From: JARRJS01 sp037388885
GTDB taxonomy: Bacteria; Gemmatimonadota; Gemmatimonadetes; Longimicrobiales; RSA9
Assembly (NCBI GenBank): GCA_037388885.1
Contig: JARRJS010000056.1
Span: 1 to 17,938, forward strand
Length of the DNA: 17,938 nt
Reading direction: 5' to 3'
Position numbers and translations under genes: made by a program. Each line of letters starts with the position of its first letter. Position 1 is the stretch's first letter. Below, in pieces: positions 9,555 through 15,911 of this stretch. The notes below the pieces were generated by a model. It saw only the letters and a list, made by a program, of their open reading frames with translations. It searched no databases and was not told the DNA's origin.

Positions 9555-10031
9555 TCAGGACACCTGGCGAGGCAGCTTGCCGGTGGCACCCAGGAACCAG
9601 CGGAAACAACGGTGGCCGACGTCCGTGCCATCCATGAACATGAGCGGGCAGCCGCCCGGGATCACCGTCAGGTCCGGCCGGTTCGCCGTGCGTGCCACGT
9701 CATCGCTCATGCTGCCCTGGCCGAATGAGCGGTGGACCCACGCCCGGCGGATGCCCAGCTGGGCACACCGGTCCACGACGGATGCCGTGACCTGCGGATG
9801 GGTCGCCACGACGACGCCATCCACGCCGCCCGGGATGTCGCCCAGGTCGTGGTAGCAGCGGTCGCCCTCCACTTCGTCGGCGTTGGGATTCACCGCGAAC
9901 ACCTGGTAGCCGGCACCGCGCAGCCGCTTGTAGATGCCGTTCGCGGCATCCGGCCGCGTCGCGGACACGCCGGCGACGGCGATGCGGCGCTGGGCCAGGA
10001 ACTCCTTGGCCGCTTCTTTCATCGTGGGCAT
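9555..10031 (-). CDS. CoA-binding domain protein (YccU/CoA_binding_2 type)
   Basis: 158 residues forming one Rossmann-like domain. Residues 15-37 (RRIAVAGVSATRPDAANGIY) are the nucleotide-binding first strand and loop. VFAVNPNADEVEG at 44-56, GVDGVVVATHP at 69-79 and the Trp-His region AWVHRSFGQGSMS at 97-109 follow the family pattern, and GGCPLMF (126-132) matches the family's CPMMF motif. The C-terminus (GHRCFRWFLGATGKLP) is also typical. The protein is presumed to bind CoA or an acyl-CoA, but its cellular role is not established. The ATG at 10031 has GGAG nine bases upstream; an internal ATG at residue 4 is possible. The stop lies next to the inverted-repeat element. Confidence 0.9.
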   Translation of the reverse strand: MPTMKEAAKEFLAQRRIAVAGVSATRPDAANGIYKRLRGAGYQVFAVNPNADEVEGDRCYHDLGDIPGGVDGVVVATHPQVTASVVDRCAQLGIRRAWVHRSFGQGSMSDDVARTANRPDLTVIPGGCPLMFMDGTDVGHRCFRWFLGATGKLPRQVS

Positions 10032-10050
10032 GGTCTGGGCTCCGCAGAAC

Positions 10051-10138
10051 GCAGCGCCTTTGGCGCTGCTCAGGATGTTTCGCTAGGACGCGGCGCCTTT
10101 CGGCGCCCCTAGGATGCGCACCTTCGGTGCGCTAGGAT
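10051..10138. repeat. Array of three short hairpins separated by a TAGGAT motif
   Basis: Three perfect hairpins follow each other: GCAGCGCC-TTT-GGCGCTGC (10051-10069, 8-bp stem), GGCGCC-TTTC-GGCGCC (10092-10107, 6-bp stem) and GCGCACC-TTC-GGTGCGC (10116-10132, 7-bp stem). Between and after them the hexamer recurs as CAGGAT (10071), TAGGAC (10084), TAGGAT (10110) and TAGGAT (10133). The stems differ in sequence but keep their shape, and the array occupies the divergent gap between the CoA-binding and Smr genes. It is REP-like, or a regulatory leader; neither can be told from sequence alone. Confidence 0.65.
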
Positions 10139-10227
10139 ATTATCTATGGCACGGTGCTTCATGCCGCCAGACGTCATTTCGGCCGCCGCTCATCACCGCA
10201 GCGGGCAGGGGCGGGCAAGGCAATCCC

Positions 10228-10548
10228 ATGGCAAGAAAACGACGACGGACCCTCCGCTACGAGCCGTTCGACCCGCTGCTCGACGCAGAGCCCGCCGCCG
10301 TTCTGGATCTGCACGGCTTCACTGCGGCGGAGGCCGAGCGCGCCGTGCGCAACTTCATCACCACCTGGCAGGGCCGAGCTTCCGGCCAGGTGGTGCACAT
10401 CATCACCGGCCGGGGCCGCGGCTCCCGCGGCCGCCCTGTCCTGCGCGGCGCCGTCAAGCGCTTCCTGGCCGCCGACGACCTCGCCCACTTCCTGGAGGAG
10501 GTCCACCTCGACATCGACGACGGTGGGTACCTCGTCAAGCTGCGCTAA
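10228..10548 (+). CDS. Smr-domain protein
   Basis: 106 residues, essentially a stand-alone Smr domain after a basic N-terminus (MARKRRRTLRYEPF). The motifs are LDLHGFTAAEAERAVRNFI (26-44) and VHIITGRGRGS with RPVLRGAVKRFL (56-80), equivalent to the LDLHG and HGxG signatures of MutS2-type Smr domains, followed by the last strand GGYLVKLR. Smr domains bind nucleic acid, and several are nucleases acting on DNA or on mRNA at stalled ribosomes; which applies here is not visible. The frame stays open to an ATG at 10114, but that start lies inside the hairpin array. The ATG at 10228 has an AAGG eight bases upstream and begins the conserved region, so it is preferred. Confidence 0.87.
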   Translation: MARKRRRTLRYEPFDPLLDAEPAAVLDLHGFTAAEAERAVRNFITTWQGRASGQVVHIITGRGRGSRGRPVLRGAVKRFLAADDLAHFLEEVHLDIDDGGYLVKLR

Positions 10549-10575
10549 CAGGTACGCGGCGGCGCCGGACCGCTG

Positions 10576-10977
10576 CTAGGACTGGGACGCGCGCTTGCCG
10601 GTGAAGGGTCGCTCCCCACCCCGCGGGCTGCTCATGGTGCCCTTCATGGCGTCGCCGTCCACCGTGGCCTTGCACTGCATCTCGAACGTCCGCTGACCGC
10701 GGCCGAACTCCAGCGTGAAGCTGAGGTTGTTGCCATCCAGCTTGGCATCCTTGATGGGCACATCGCCCATACGCACGGTGGCCGTGCCGGTGACCTTTGT
10801 GCTGTCCTGGGTCAGGTTCAACGTCATCGTGGATGTCCCGCGCGGGGTCTCCCAGGTGAGCTCCCACTTGCCGGCCACGTTCACCGCCTTCGCTTCCTGC
10901 GCCGCGGCGTGTGTGTACGACGCCAGGCCGAGGACCAGGGCCAACACCGCCGCGGATGCCATTCTGATGCTGCGCAT
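10576..10977 (-). CDS. Small secreted protein of unknown function
   Basis: 133 residues. The N-terminus (MRSIRMASAAVLALVLGLAS, then YTHAAAQ) is a clear Sec signal peptide with cleavage likely after AAA or AAAQ near residue 26. The mature part is a run of short strands: GKWELTWETPRGTSTMTLNL, KVTGTATVRMGDVPI, NNLSFTLEF, TFEMQCKATVDGDAMKGTMS. This resembles the small all-beta domains common in secreted proteins of Acidobacteriota and Gemmatimonadota, where strand pairs of the form 'G.W.l....g' and 'g.l.G.....' recur. It has a single Cys in the mature part. The ATG at 10977 is set by CAGGAGCG just upstream; a longer frame to 11142 lacks a ribosome site and would bury the signal peptide. It converges with the Smr gene, 27 bases away. 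I do not recognise a function. Confidence 0.75.
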   Translation of the reverse strand: MRSIRMASAAVLALVLGLASYTHAAAQEAKAVNVAGKWELTWETPRGTSTMTLNLTQDSTKVTGTATVRMGDVPIKDAKLDGNNLSFTLEFGRGQRTFEMQCKATVDGDAMKGTMSSPRGGERPFTGKRASQS

Positions 10978-11064
10978 GGAGCGCTCCTGCGAATAGGGTT
11001 TTTGCGGGCCGCCCGAAGGGGACGCCGCCCCGCGGGCGCGGCGGGAATCGCTCGCGTCCACGGC

Positions 11065-11093
11065 TAGAAATACAGACGCATGAACCGTACAAT
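11065..11093 (+). promoter_or_regulatory. Candidate sigma-70-type promoter for the zinc peptidase
   Basis: TAGAAA (11065-11070, four of six matches to TTGACA) and TACAAT (11088-11093, five of six to TATAAT) are separated by exactly 17 bases. It lies in the divergent gap and would give a leader of about 90 nt before the ATG at 11190. It rests on pattern alone. Confidence 0.35.
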
Positions 11094-11189
11094 TCGCTAG
11101 CGGGCGGCTCGCTGCCGGGCAACCGGAGTGCCGGTCGGTCATTGTGCAGCCTGGAAGGCAAAACGGACGGTGCCTTGAAAGAACGTGTC

Positions 11190-12008
11190 ATGATCCGTGC
11201 GCTCGTCATCGCGGTCGCCGCCTTCGGCCTGGCCCGCTCCGGCGTGTCCGCGCAGGCGCCCGCCGGTCTGGCCCGGGAAGCGCTCCGGCGTTCCGATTTC
11301 CACTGGATCAACCGCGCCGCCCCCGGCGTACGCGTCCATTTCCTCGCCGGCTCCTATCCCGCCCTGCACCAGGACAGCCTGATCCGACGCGTGCTTGCGG
11401 CCCGCGACACCGACCTGGCCCTGCTCGACGGACCCGCCTACGATCGCACCCTCGACGTGTTCTTCGTCGAGAGCAGACCGCAGCTTCAGTCGCTCATCGG
11501 TCAGCGGGCGACCGGCTTCGCACAGCTGGACTCCGCGGCCGTCTTCCTGGTCACGAACCCCGACTGGCGCGCCTTCGAGCGCCACGAGATCATGCACATC
11601 CTGGCGACCAGCGCCTGGGGCCGGCCGGCCCCGCCCGGCGCCTGGATCCAGGAGGGCCTCGCCCAGTTCGCCGATGGTGCCTGCGGCGGCTTCACCAACG
11701 ACGCCGTGGCCGCCGGCCTCATGCGCCGCGACGGCGTCATCCCACTGGATACGCTCGTCACACGGTTCCGCACGCTGAACGACCTCGCCGCTTACCTCGA
11801 CGCTGCGAGCGTGGTCGGTTACGTGTACCACACCTACGGACTCGCCGCCGTACGGCGATTGTGGCAGGAAGGGTCGGGCACCGCCGTTTCCGCGCTGGGC
11901 CGGTCCCTCGGGGACCTGGAAAAGGAGTGGCGCGCTTCACTCCCGGACGGCAGCGCGCTGCCGCCCGTCGAGCGCATCGCGGCTATCAGGAAACACGGGT
12001 GCGGGTAG
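11190..12008 (+). CDS. Secreted gluzincin-type zinc metallopeptidase (peptidase MA-like)
   Basis: 272 residues. Residues 1-22 form a signal peptide (IRALVIAVAAFGLARSGVSA, then QAP). The zinc site is HEIMH at 132-136, with Glu155 in WIQEGLAQF 19 residues after the second His, the HExxH...E arrangement of gluzincins and of the peptidase MA-like family. The preceding strand AAVFLVTNPD and the N-terminal VRVHFLAGSYP fit that fold, and a helical C-terminal half follows. All three ligands and the catalytic Glu133 are present, so it should be active in the periplasm or outside the cell; the substrate is unknown. The ATG at 11190 has only a weak GAAAGA upstream; the longer frame from 11142 would put 16 polar residues before the signal peptide. 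It has no obvious operon partner. Confidence 0.82.
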   Translation: MIRALVIAVAAFGLARSGVSAQAPAGLAREALRRSDFHWINRAAPGVRVHFLAGSYPALHQDSLIRRVLAARDTDLALLDGPAYDRTLDVFFVESRPQLQSLIGQRATGFAQLDSAAVFLVTNPDWRAFERHEIMHILATSAWGRPAPPGAWIQEGLAQFADGACGGFTNDAVAAGLMRRDGVIPLDTLVTRFRTLNDLAAYLDAASVVGYVYHTYGLAAVRRLWQEGSGTAVSALGRSLGDLEKEWRASLPDGSALPPVERIAAIRKHGCG

Positions 12009-12209
12009 AAAGAACCGGCGGATCGGAACCGGCTCCGTTGCGCGGGGCCGGAACGGCGCCGGAACACCAAAATGCGGAGTGTCCCGGCGGGGTTGCGCCG
12101 ACGACGTTCTGGTCTCATATCCATGCCTGTTGCCTTCGGAATCGCCGGCGCACGTGGGCGTTCCGGCAGCTCCGGGGCGGCGTGAGACCGCAATCAAGGT
12201 GGAGCGATC
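12009..12209. other. Gap after the zinc peptidase
   Basis: 201 GC-rich bases with several GCCGGA/CCGG-type short inverted matches but no convincing terminator, promoter or ORF with a ribosome site. Confidence 0.3.
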
Positions 12210-12413
12210 ATGGGCTGCTTCATGTTCAGAGATCTCTGCATCCAGCCGCACAGCCGGCGGCCGGACCCGGGCCTCTCGGCGGATCCGGACGCCGAACATT
12301 CGAGCCCGGATGGCCAGGAAGCCCAACCACCACAGGCGCCGGACGGCCGGGTGGACGCCGATCCGTCGTCCGAACGTCCGCAGCCCGCAGAAGCCGGAGG
12401 GATTTCGACCTGA
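12210..12413 (+). CDS. Possible small ORF with a strong ribosome site
   Basis: 67 residues starting MGCFMFRDLCIQPHS and then low-complexity and Pro/Asp/Ala-rich to the end. The main support is the ribosome site AAGGTGGAG (12196-12204), five bases before the ATG, much better than most in this window. Against it: no recognisable domain, signal peptide or homology that I know of, and composition that could be a random GC-rich frame. It ends 24 bases before the hairpin that terminates the opposing tRNA gene, which could serve it too. I can suggest no function. Confidence 0.4.
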   Translation: MGCFMFRDLCIQPHSRRPDPGLSADPDAEHSSPDGQEAQPPQAPDGRVDADPSSERPQPAEAGGIST

Positions 12414-12437
12414 CACCGGAGCTCGGGCGTCCGACTG

Positions 12438-12476
12438 AAAAAAGGCACCGCCCGGCATGAGCCGCTGCGGTGCCTT
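12438..12476 (-). terminator. Rho-independent terminator of the tRNA-Ala gene
   Basis: Read on the minus strand, a 9-bp perfect stem AAGGCACCG...CGGTGCCTT (12468-12476 pairing with 12442-12450) continues into a run of six T (overlapping the end of the stem). The loop holds a smaller CGGC/GCCG stem. It starts 10 bases after the tRNA 3' end. Confidence 0.85.
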
Positions 12477-12486
12477 CGTTGTCGAG

Positions 12487-12559
12487 TGGACCTGACCGGA
12501 CTCGAACCGGTGACCCCCTGCTTGCAAAGCAGGTGCTCTCCCAACTGAGCTACAGGCCC
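12487..12559 (-). tRNA. tRNA-Ala (anticodon UGC)
   Basis: The minus strand folds as a complete 73-nt cloverleaf: acceptor GGGCCTG with CAGGTCC (one G-T pair), D arm containing TAGCTCAGTTGGGAGAGC, anticodon stem CTGCT/AGCAG with loop TTTGCAA giving anticodon TGC, variable loop, and T arm ACCGGTTCGAGTCCGGT. The discriminator base is A. The 3' CCA is not encoded (the next bases are CTC), so it must be added by the tRNA nucleotidyltransferase. It stands alone, not within an rRNA operon, and has its own terminator. Confidence 0.97.
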
Positions 12560-12637
12560 ATCGCCCGACCGGCGACCTTCAAGATAGTGGGCTATCCGGC
12601 GTGCTGGTAGGCCCCGCACGGTCGCGCCCGGCTCGGG

Positions 12638-13231
12638 ATGTATGCCCCTAACGTCTGGCATGCGATTTCCGGCGCTTCGTCGTCCGTGGACACGTCCGAC
12701 GCCATCGCATTGATCCGACCCGGCGTAGCTCCGGGTCCGGCCACGTGGGCCGATCTGGGCTGCGGGCGCGGTACATTCACCCTGGCGCTGGTCACGTTGC
12801 TGGCGCCGGGTTCGCGCGTGCTGGCGATAGACCGGGACGCCAGGGCGTTGCGCGCCCTCGCGCGAAGCACGTCGCGCGGGGGACAAGGGGTGGATGTCGT
12901 GACCGCGCGCGCCGATCTCCGCCACCTGGGCAGGGTGCCGCAGTTGCGCGACGGCGTGCTGGGCGGCGCGCTTCTCGCCAACGTGCTCCATTTCCTGGCC
13001 GATCCGGCCGTCGTGCTGGCGCACGTCGCCGGCCTGCTCGCTCCTGATGGCCGCATCCTGGTGGTGGAGTACGACGACCGCCCGGCCAGTCCGTGGGTCC
13101 CACACCCCCTTCCCCTCTCCAGGCTCGGCACGGCTGCCGAGGCGGCCGGCCTCCGGCAGCCGACTGAGATCGGCCGCCGACCGTCGGCCTACCGGGGCAC
13201 GATGTACTGTGCGCGTGTGGAGCCGGCCTAG
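12638..13231 (+). CDS. Class I SAM-dependent methyltransferase
   Basis: 197 residues, one Rossmann-type methyltransferase domain. Motif I is WADLGCGRGTFTLAL (37-51), the acidic end of strand 2 is Asp65 (VLAIDRD), and strand 4 is DGVLGGALLANVLHFL (105-120), with DPAVVLAHVAGLLAPDGRIL as the following helix and strand 5. It resembles methyltransferase_11/25-type enzymes acting on small molecules, but the acceptor cannot be predicted. The ATG at 12638 has no clear Shine-Dalgarno, so the mRNA may have a short leader or be leaderless. It faces the tRNA gene divergently, and its TAG overlaps the stop of the convergent permease gene by three bases (CTAG). Confidence 0.85.
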   Translation: MYAPNVWHAISGASSSVDTSDAIALIRPGVAPGPATWADLGCGRGTFTLALVTLLAPGSRVLAIDRDARALRALARSTSRGGQGVDVVTARADLRHLGRVPQLRDGVLGGALLANVLHFLADPAVVLAHVAGLLAPDGRILVVEYDDRPASPWVPHPLPLSRLGTAAEAAGLRQPTEIGRRPSAYRGTMYCARVEPA

Positions 13232-13932
13232 TCAGGCAACCAGTGGCGTCGAACGACGGGCTGGACGAGGGCGAGGCCCGGAACACCGACGAGTGCCGCG
13301 CGCCAGGTCAGGGCGCCGAGGGATGCGAAGGAGCCGGCGACGAGCTGGTTGGTCCCGAGCACCTTTTCCAGCGTGTCGAACGCGCCCACGCTGAGGGCAA
13401 GGAACAGCAGGACCGTGGTCAGCAGGGCGACGGCCAGCACGGGCAGGCGCGTGCGCAGCCAGATCTCGGCCAGAACGACGAACGGCGCCAACAGCAGGGC
13501 TGCGAGCAGCCAGGCCGCCATGGCCCAGGCGGCGAAGCCCAGAGAGAACGCCGGGGCCAGCGCGGTCAGGACCAGGGCGACCACGCCGAACTGCAACACG
13601 GCCGCTACACCGACGAACAGGCGTGCGGCCACGTATGCGCGGACGTCCACGAAGTTGGGTGCCATGAAGTCGGCGAACCCCAGTTCGATGTCGTGGGCGA
13701 GGTCGAACCGGAACACCAGGGCCAGCGCGAGCAGATAGACGCAGTGATAGAGCTGCCTCGCGTCACCTGGGTACATCATGCGGCTGCGGGTGAGAATCCC
13801 CAGCAGCAGCGCGGCCAGCCCGATAATAACGAGGGCGATCCACAGCCGATGGCCGTACCACCGGCGCCGGAGCTCGAACAGGACGATGGCGCGTAACCTC
13901 TGAGCCGCCGTCACGGTTCGTTGAAGCGCCAC
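13228..13932 (-). CDS. ABC-2-like transporter permease (partner of the adjacent ATPase)
   Basis: 234 residues with about six hydrophobic helices, near 30-48, 60-77, 103-127, 132-157, 163-183 and 208-226, after a basic amphipathic N-terminus (RLRAIVLFELRRRWYGHRLW), the layout of small ABC-2/CcmB-like permeases. No large extracytoplasmic domain is present. Its start region overlaps the ATPase gene by 22 bases. The GTG at 13932 is chosen because GGGAGGT lies five bases before it; a second GTG at 13914 would give a 4-nt GTGA overlap but has no ribosome site. It is the last gene of the peptide/propeller/ABC cassette. The substrate is unknown. The membrane role is clear; the exact family assignment is inferred mainly from the neighbour. 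Confidence 0.78.
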   Translation of the reverse strand: MALQRTVTAAQRLRAIVLFELRRRWYGHRLWIALVIIGLAALLLGILTRSRMMYPGDARQLYHCVYLLALALVFRFDLAHDIELGFADFMAPNFVDVRAYVAARLFVGVAAVLQFGVVALVLTALAPAFSLGFAAWAMAAWLLAALLLAPFVVLAEIWLRTRLPVLAVALLTTVLLFLALSVGAFDTLEKVLGTNQLVAGSFASLGALTWRAALVGVPGLALVQPVVRRHWLPD

Positions 13933-14552
13933 GCACCACCTCCCAGCAGATGGAGCACGCCCCCGCCGAAATCGTCTGCCATCTCGGCCGCCGCGCCCTG
14001 GTTGGTCGCAACCACGACGACCGCGTCGTGCGCGAGCGTCGTCAGCCGCTCGGTGAGCCTGACCTTGCCATCAGGGGACAGGTGTTCGAGGGGCTCATCC
14101 AGCAGGTAGACCGGTGCGGTCAGACGCAGCAGTGCCTCGAGCAGCAGCCGCTTGCGTTCGCCCGTCGACACTGCGCCGAACCGCTGGCGCGGCCGCAGTT
14201 GCGGCGTGAGCGACGGCGGCACGCCCGCCGGCACGATCCCGTTCACCAGACGCGCCCAGTCGGCGGCACGCGTTTCGGCCGGAGGCTGCATGTGGGGATG
14301 GTACCAGACGAACGTGCGTTCGGAGCGTGGTGCAGTCGGTTCGACCCGCACATCGCCGGCCACGGGCCGCAGGCGTCCGGCGAGTGCGCGCAGCAGCGTG
14401 GACTTCCCCGATCCGTTCTCGCCGACGATCCACGCGATGGCGCCGGACGTGGCCTGCCAGTCCAGGCCGTCGATGACGGTGTCCCGACCGCGCACCAGCG
14501 TGAGGCCGCGCGTCGAGATGGTTCGTGTCACGGTACTTCGCAACGATGCCAT
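13911..14552 (-). CDS. ABC transporter ATP-binding protein with degenerate motifs
   Basis: 213 residues, a compact single nucleotide-binding domain of the small CcmA-like size. Walker A is GENGSGKST (44-52) and Walker B is VYLLDEP (148-154) with the catalytic Glu153. The signature is VSTGERKRL (128-136), with Thr at the second position in place of the usual Gly of LSGGQ. The D-loop reads EHLSPDG, with Ser where Asp is usual. The switch position after the last core strand is VVVVATNQ, with Asn184 where most ABC ATPases have His. ATP binding seems certain; hydrolysis may be slow or need a partner. The ATG at 14552 follows GAGGG. It overlaps the upstream propeller gene by 25 bases and the permease gene by 22, so the three are probably translated from one mRNA. 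Confidence 0.88.
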   Translation of the reverse strand: MASLRSTVTRTISTRGLTLVRGRDTVIDGLDWQATSGAIAWIVGENGSGKSTLLRALAGRLRPVAGDVRVEPTAPRSERTFVWYHPHMQPPAETRAADWARLVNGIVPAGVPPSLTPQLRPRQRFGAVSTGERKRLLLEALLRLTAPVYLLDEPLEHLSPDGKVRLTERLTTLAHDAVVVVATNQGAAAEMADDFGGGVLHLLGGGAWRFNEP

Positions 14553-15568
14553 TCGCCCTCGTTACTCACCACGACCACTGAGTCACGCGTCAAGGGTGCT
14601 ACGTATAGAGCTTCCACAGGAAGTAGACGGGAACTCACATAGTGGAACGTGGAGTCAACGCGCACCAGAGCCTTCTCGAAATAGCCCGACCGATGCCGAC
14701 CGCTGCGCGTCAGATAGACAACGTCGCCCGACGCATCGACATACGTCGACAGAGCCACGACGGGCAGATACTGAAGATCCTCCTCCCGTTCGACAGAGCG
14801 CGGATGCTCGAAGAGCTCGCGTGCACCATCGGGGACGGGCGCTGCGAAAGGAACCACCTCGTCACCGTTCCACAGATATGCTTCCGGCACGTAGAACTGG
14901 TGGATGACGACCAGATTCCTGTCGGGGCGCGTCGCGGCTGCCAGCATGTTGACGAACGCATTCCGGTTGACGCCGGCGACGGTTCGCGGACTCAGCGGTT
15001 CGGCCTTCAACTCCGTGCCCTGAATGCGGTACAGGAGGCGGTTGGGGATTCCGCCGATGACCGTCGGCATCACGAACGCGGACCTGCCCGCCATTCTCAC
15101 CATGGAAGGAAGGAAGTTCGCGAAGATGGTGTTGCGCTCGCGTCCCCGGCGGTCCAGCAGCTTCACCAGATGCCGACCGCTGTCCACGATGTAGATGGAG
15201 TCGTCCACCATCGCGACGGATTCGGGGCTGCCGACTCCGTTCGGACCATTCTCCTCGAGATCGATCTCCCAACGCGGTCGCAGCGCCCGGTCGTACGAAA
15301 TGAGCTGTCGTGACAGGCCGGCGAGCATGAGGAAGCCGCTGTCGCCGTCGGCCACGAGGTCGACCACATTGAATCCCTGGGCCGTCATCGCCGGCAGGCT
15401 GTCGCAGCCGGCGACCGGAGAGCGGCTCACGAAGTCGTTGATATAGCGCGGTTGGACGGTCGCGCCACGGGAGCACGCACCGCCGACAAGGACGAGCACG
15501 AGGAAGCAGCCGTGCCGGAAACCGATGCCGTTCCGGCGGTTCAGACCACTGTCGGCGGTGCGCACCAT
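14528..15568 (-). CDS. Exported six-bladed-propeller-like (NHL-type) protein
   Basis: 346 residues. The N-terminus has a basic start, then hydrophobic CFLVLVLVGGAC (21-32), so it is exported; Cys32 is a possible lipidation site, though the GGAC lipobox is imperfect (Gly at -3). The mature part repeats a propeller-blade pattern, clearest at GFNVVDLVADGDSGFLMLAG (65-84), then SRQLISYDRALRPRWEIDLE, and GSPESVAMVDDSIYIVDSGR (113-132) with LVKLLDRRGRE, as in NHL and 6-bladed beta-propeller families. Such proteins bind ligands or partners; no catalytic motif is seen. The ATG at 15568 is set by GGGAGGTG four bases upstream. The gene begins 11 bases after the second Cys-peptide gene and overlaps the ATPase gene, which places it between peptides and transporter. 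It is a candidate receptor or maturation partner (inference). Confidence 0.75.
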   Translation of the reverse strand: MVRTADSGLNRRNGIGFRHGCFLVLVLVGGACSRGATVQPRYINDFVSRSPVAGCDSLPAMTAQGFNVVDLVADGDSGFLMLAGLSRQLISYDRALRPRWEIDLEENGPNGVGSPESVAMVDDSIYIVDSGRHLVKLLDRRGRERNTIFANFLPSMVRMAGRSAFVMPTVIGGIPNRLLYRIQGTELKAEPLSPRTVAGVNRNAFVNMLAAATRPDRNLVVIHQFYVPEAYLWNGDEVVPFAAPVPDGARELFEHPRSVEREEDLQYLPVVALSTYVDASGDVVYLTRSGRHRSGYFEKALVRVDSTFHYVSSRLLPVEALYVAPLTRDSVVVVSNEGEWHRCEVP

Positions 15569-15579
15569 GTTCACCTCCC

Positions 15580-15789
15580 TCAGGCCAGGCGTCGCAGGCA
15601 GCCGTAGTAGGCGACACCGCACTCGACGGACTCGAATATGGCCTTGAGTCCGGAGTTCGTGTACACGTTGTCGTTCAGACAGACGTAGTATTCGTTGGTG
15701 CACGTCGCCTGCGCAGGCTTGGCAGTCGCGAACAGTCCGGTGCCGGCGGTGCCGAGCACCATCAGCGTAGAAGCGATGAACCGCGTCAT
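15580..15789 (-). CDS. Small secreted Cys-rich peptide (twin CX6C), copy B
   Basis: 69 residues. Residues 1-28 form a Sec signal peptide (TRFIASTLMVLGTAGTGLF, then ATAKPAQA). The mature peptide of about 41 residues has exactly four cysteines, Cys30, Cys37, Cys57 and Cys64, in the pattern C-x6-C-x19-C-x6-C, and ends CLRRLA. Two pairs spaced i,i+7 suggest a two-helix hairpin held by two disulfides, an inference from spacing. The ATG at 15789 is preceded by GGGAGGTGACC, an excellent ribosome site almost identical to those of its two neighbours, so this short gene is very likely translated. It is a paralogue of the peptide at 15912-16112. I do not recognise the family. Bacteroidetes also pair small secreted Cys-containing peptides with propeller proteins (NVEALA type, from memory), but no sequence match is claimed. 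Confidence 0.8.
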   Translation of the reverse strand: MTRFIASTLMVLGTAGTGLFATAKPAQATCTNEYYVCLNDNVYTNSGLKAIFESVECGVAYYGCLRRLA

Positions 15790-15834
15790 GGTCACCTCCC
15801 GATGACATCCCATGTAGTTGAGTCGTGGATTCTC

Positions 15835-15894
15835 CTGCGCGGTTCCGGAACCACGCGCCCACAATAGGACGTAGCCCGGGGCGTGAGAATGGCG
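15835..15894 (-). promoter_or_regulatory. Conserved upstream element, copy B
   Basis: This 60-nt block matches the block at 16201-16261 at about 42 positions with one gap. Its outer 15 bases (CTGCGCGGTTCCGGA on the plus strand), GCCCGGG and AGAATGGCG are identical in both. It ends 45 bases before the peptide B ATG. This copy holds the perfect 12-bp palindrome GGTTCCGGAACC. On the minus strand CATTCT and an AT-rich TATTGT about 16-17 bases later could be -35/-10; GGAACC could be an ECF-type -35. I cannot choose between them. Confidence 0.6.
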
Positions 15895-15911
15895 ATACGG
15901 GACAGAAGTCT

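Noticed and set aside
12111..12189. An inverted repeat GGTCTCA/TGAGACC
   Set aside because: Only 7 bp with a 65-base spacing; expected by chance in a window of this size.
11144..12460. A 438-codon plus-strand frame overlapping the zinc peptidase
   Set aside because: The product is Arg/Pro-rich with no domain; the other frame holds the signal peptide and HExxH site.
13228..13231. Overlapping stop codons of the methyltransferase and the permease (CTAG)
   Set aside because: This is a simple result of convergent genes meeting at a palindromic tetramer and needs no special function.
15569..15862. A longer N-terminus for the propeller gene, starting at 15862
   Set aside because: It would overlap the second Cys-peptide gene in another frame, encodes Arg/His-rich sequence, and ignores the excellent ribosome site before 15568.
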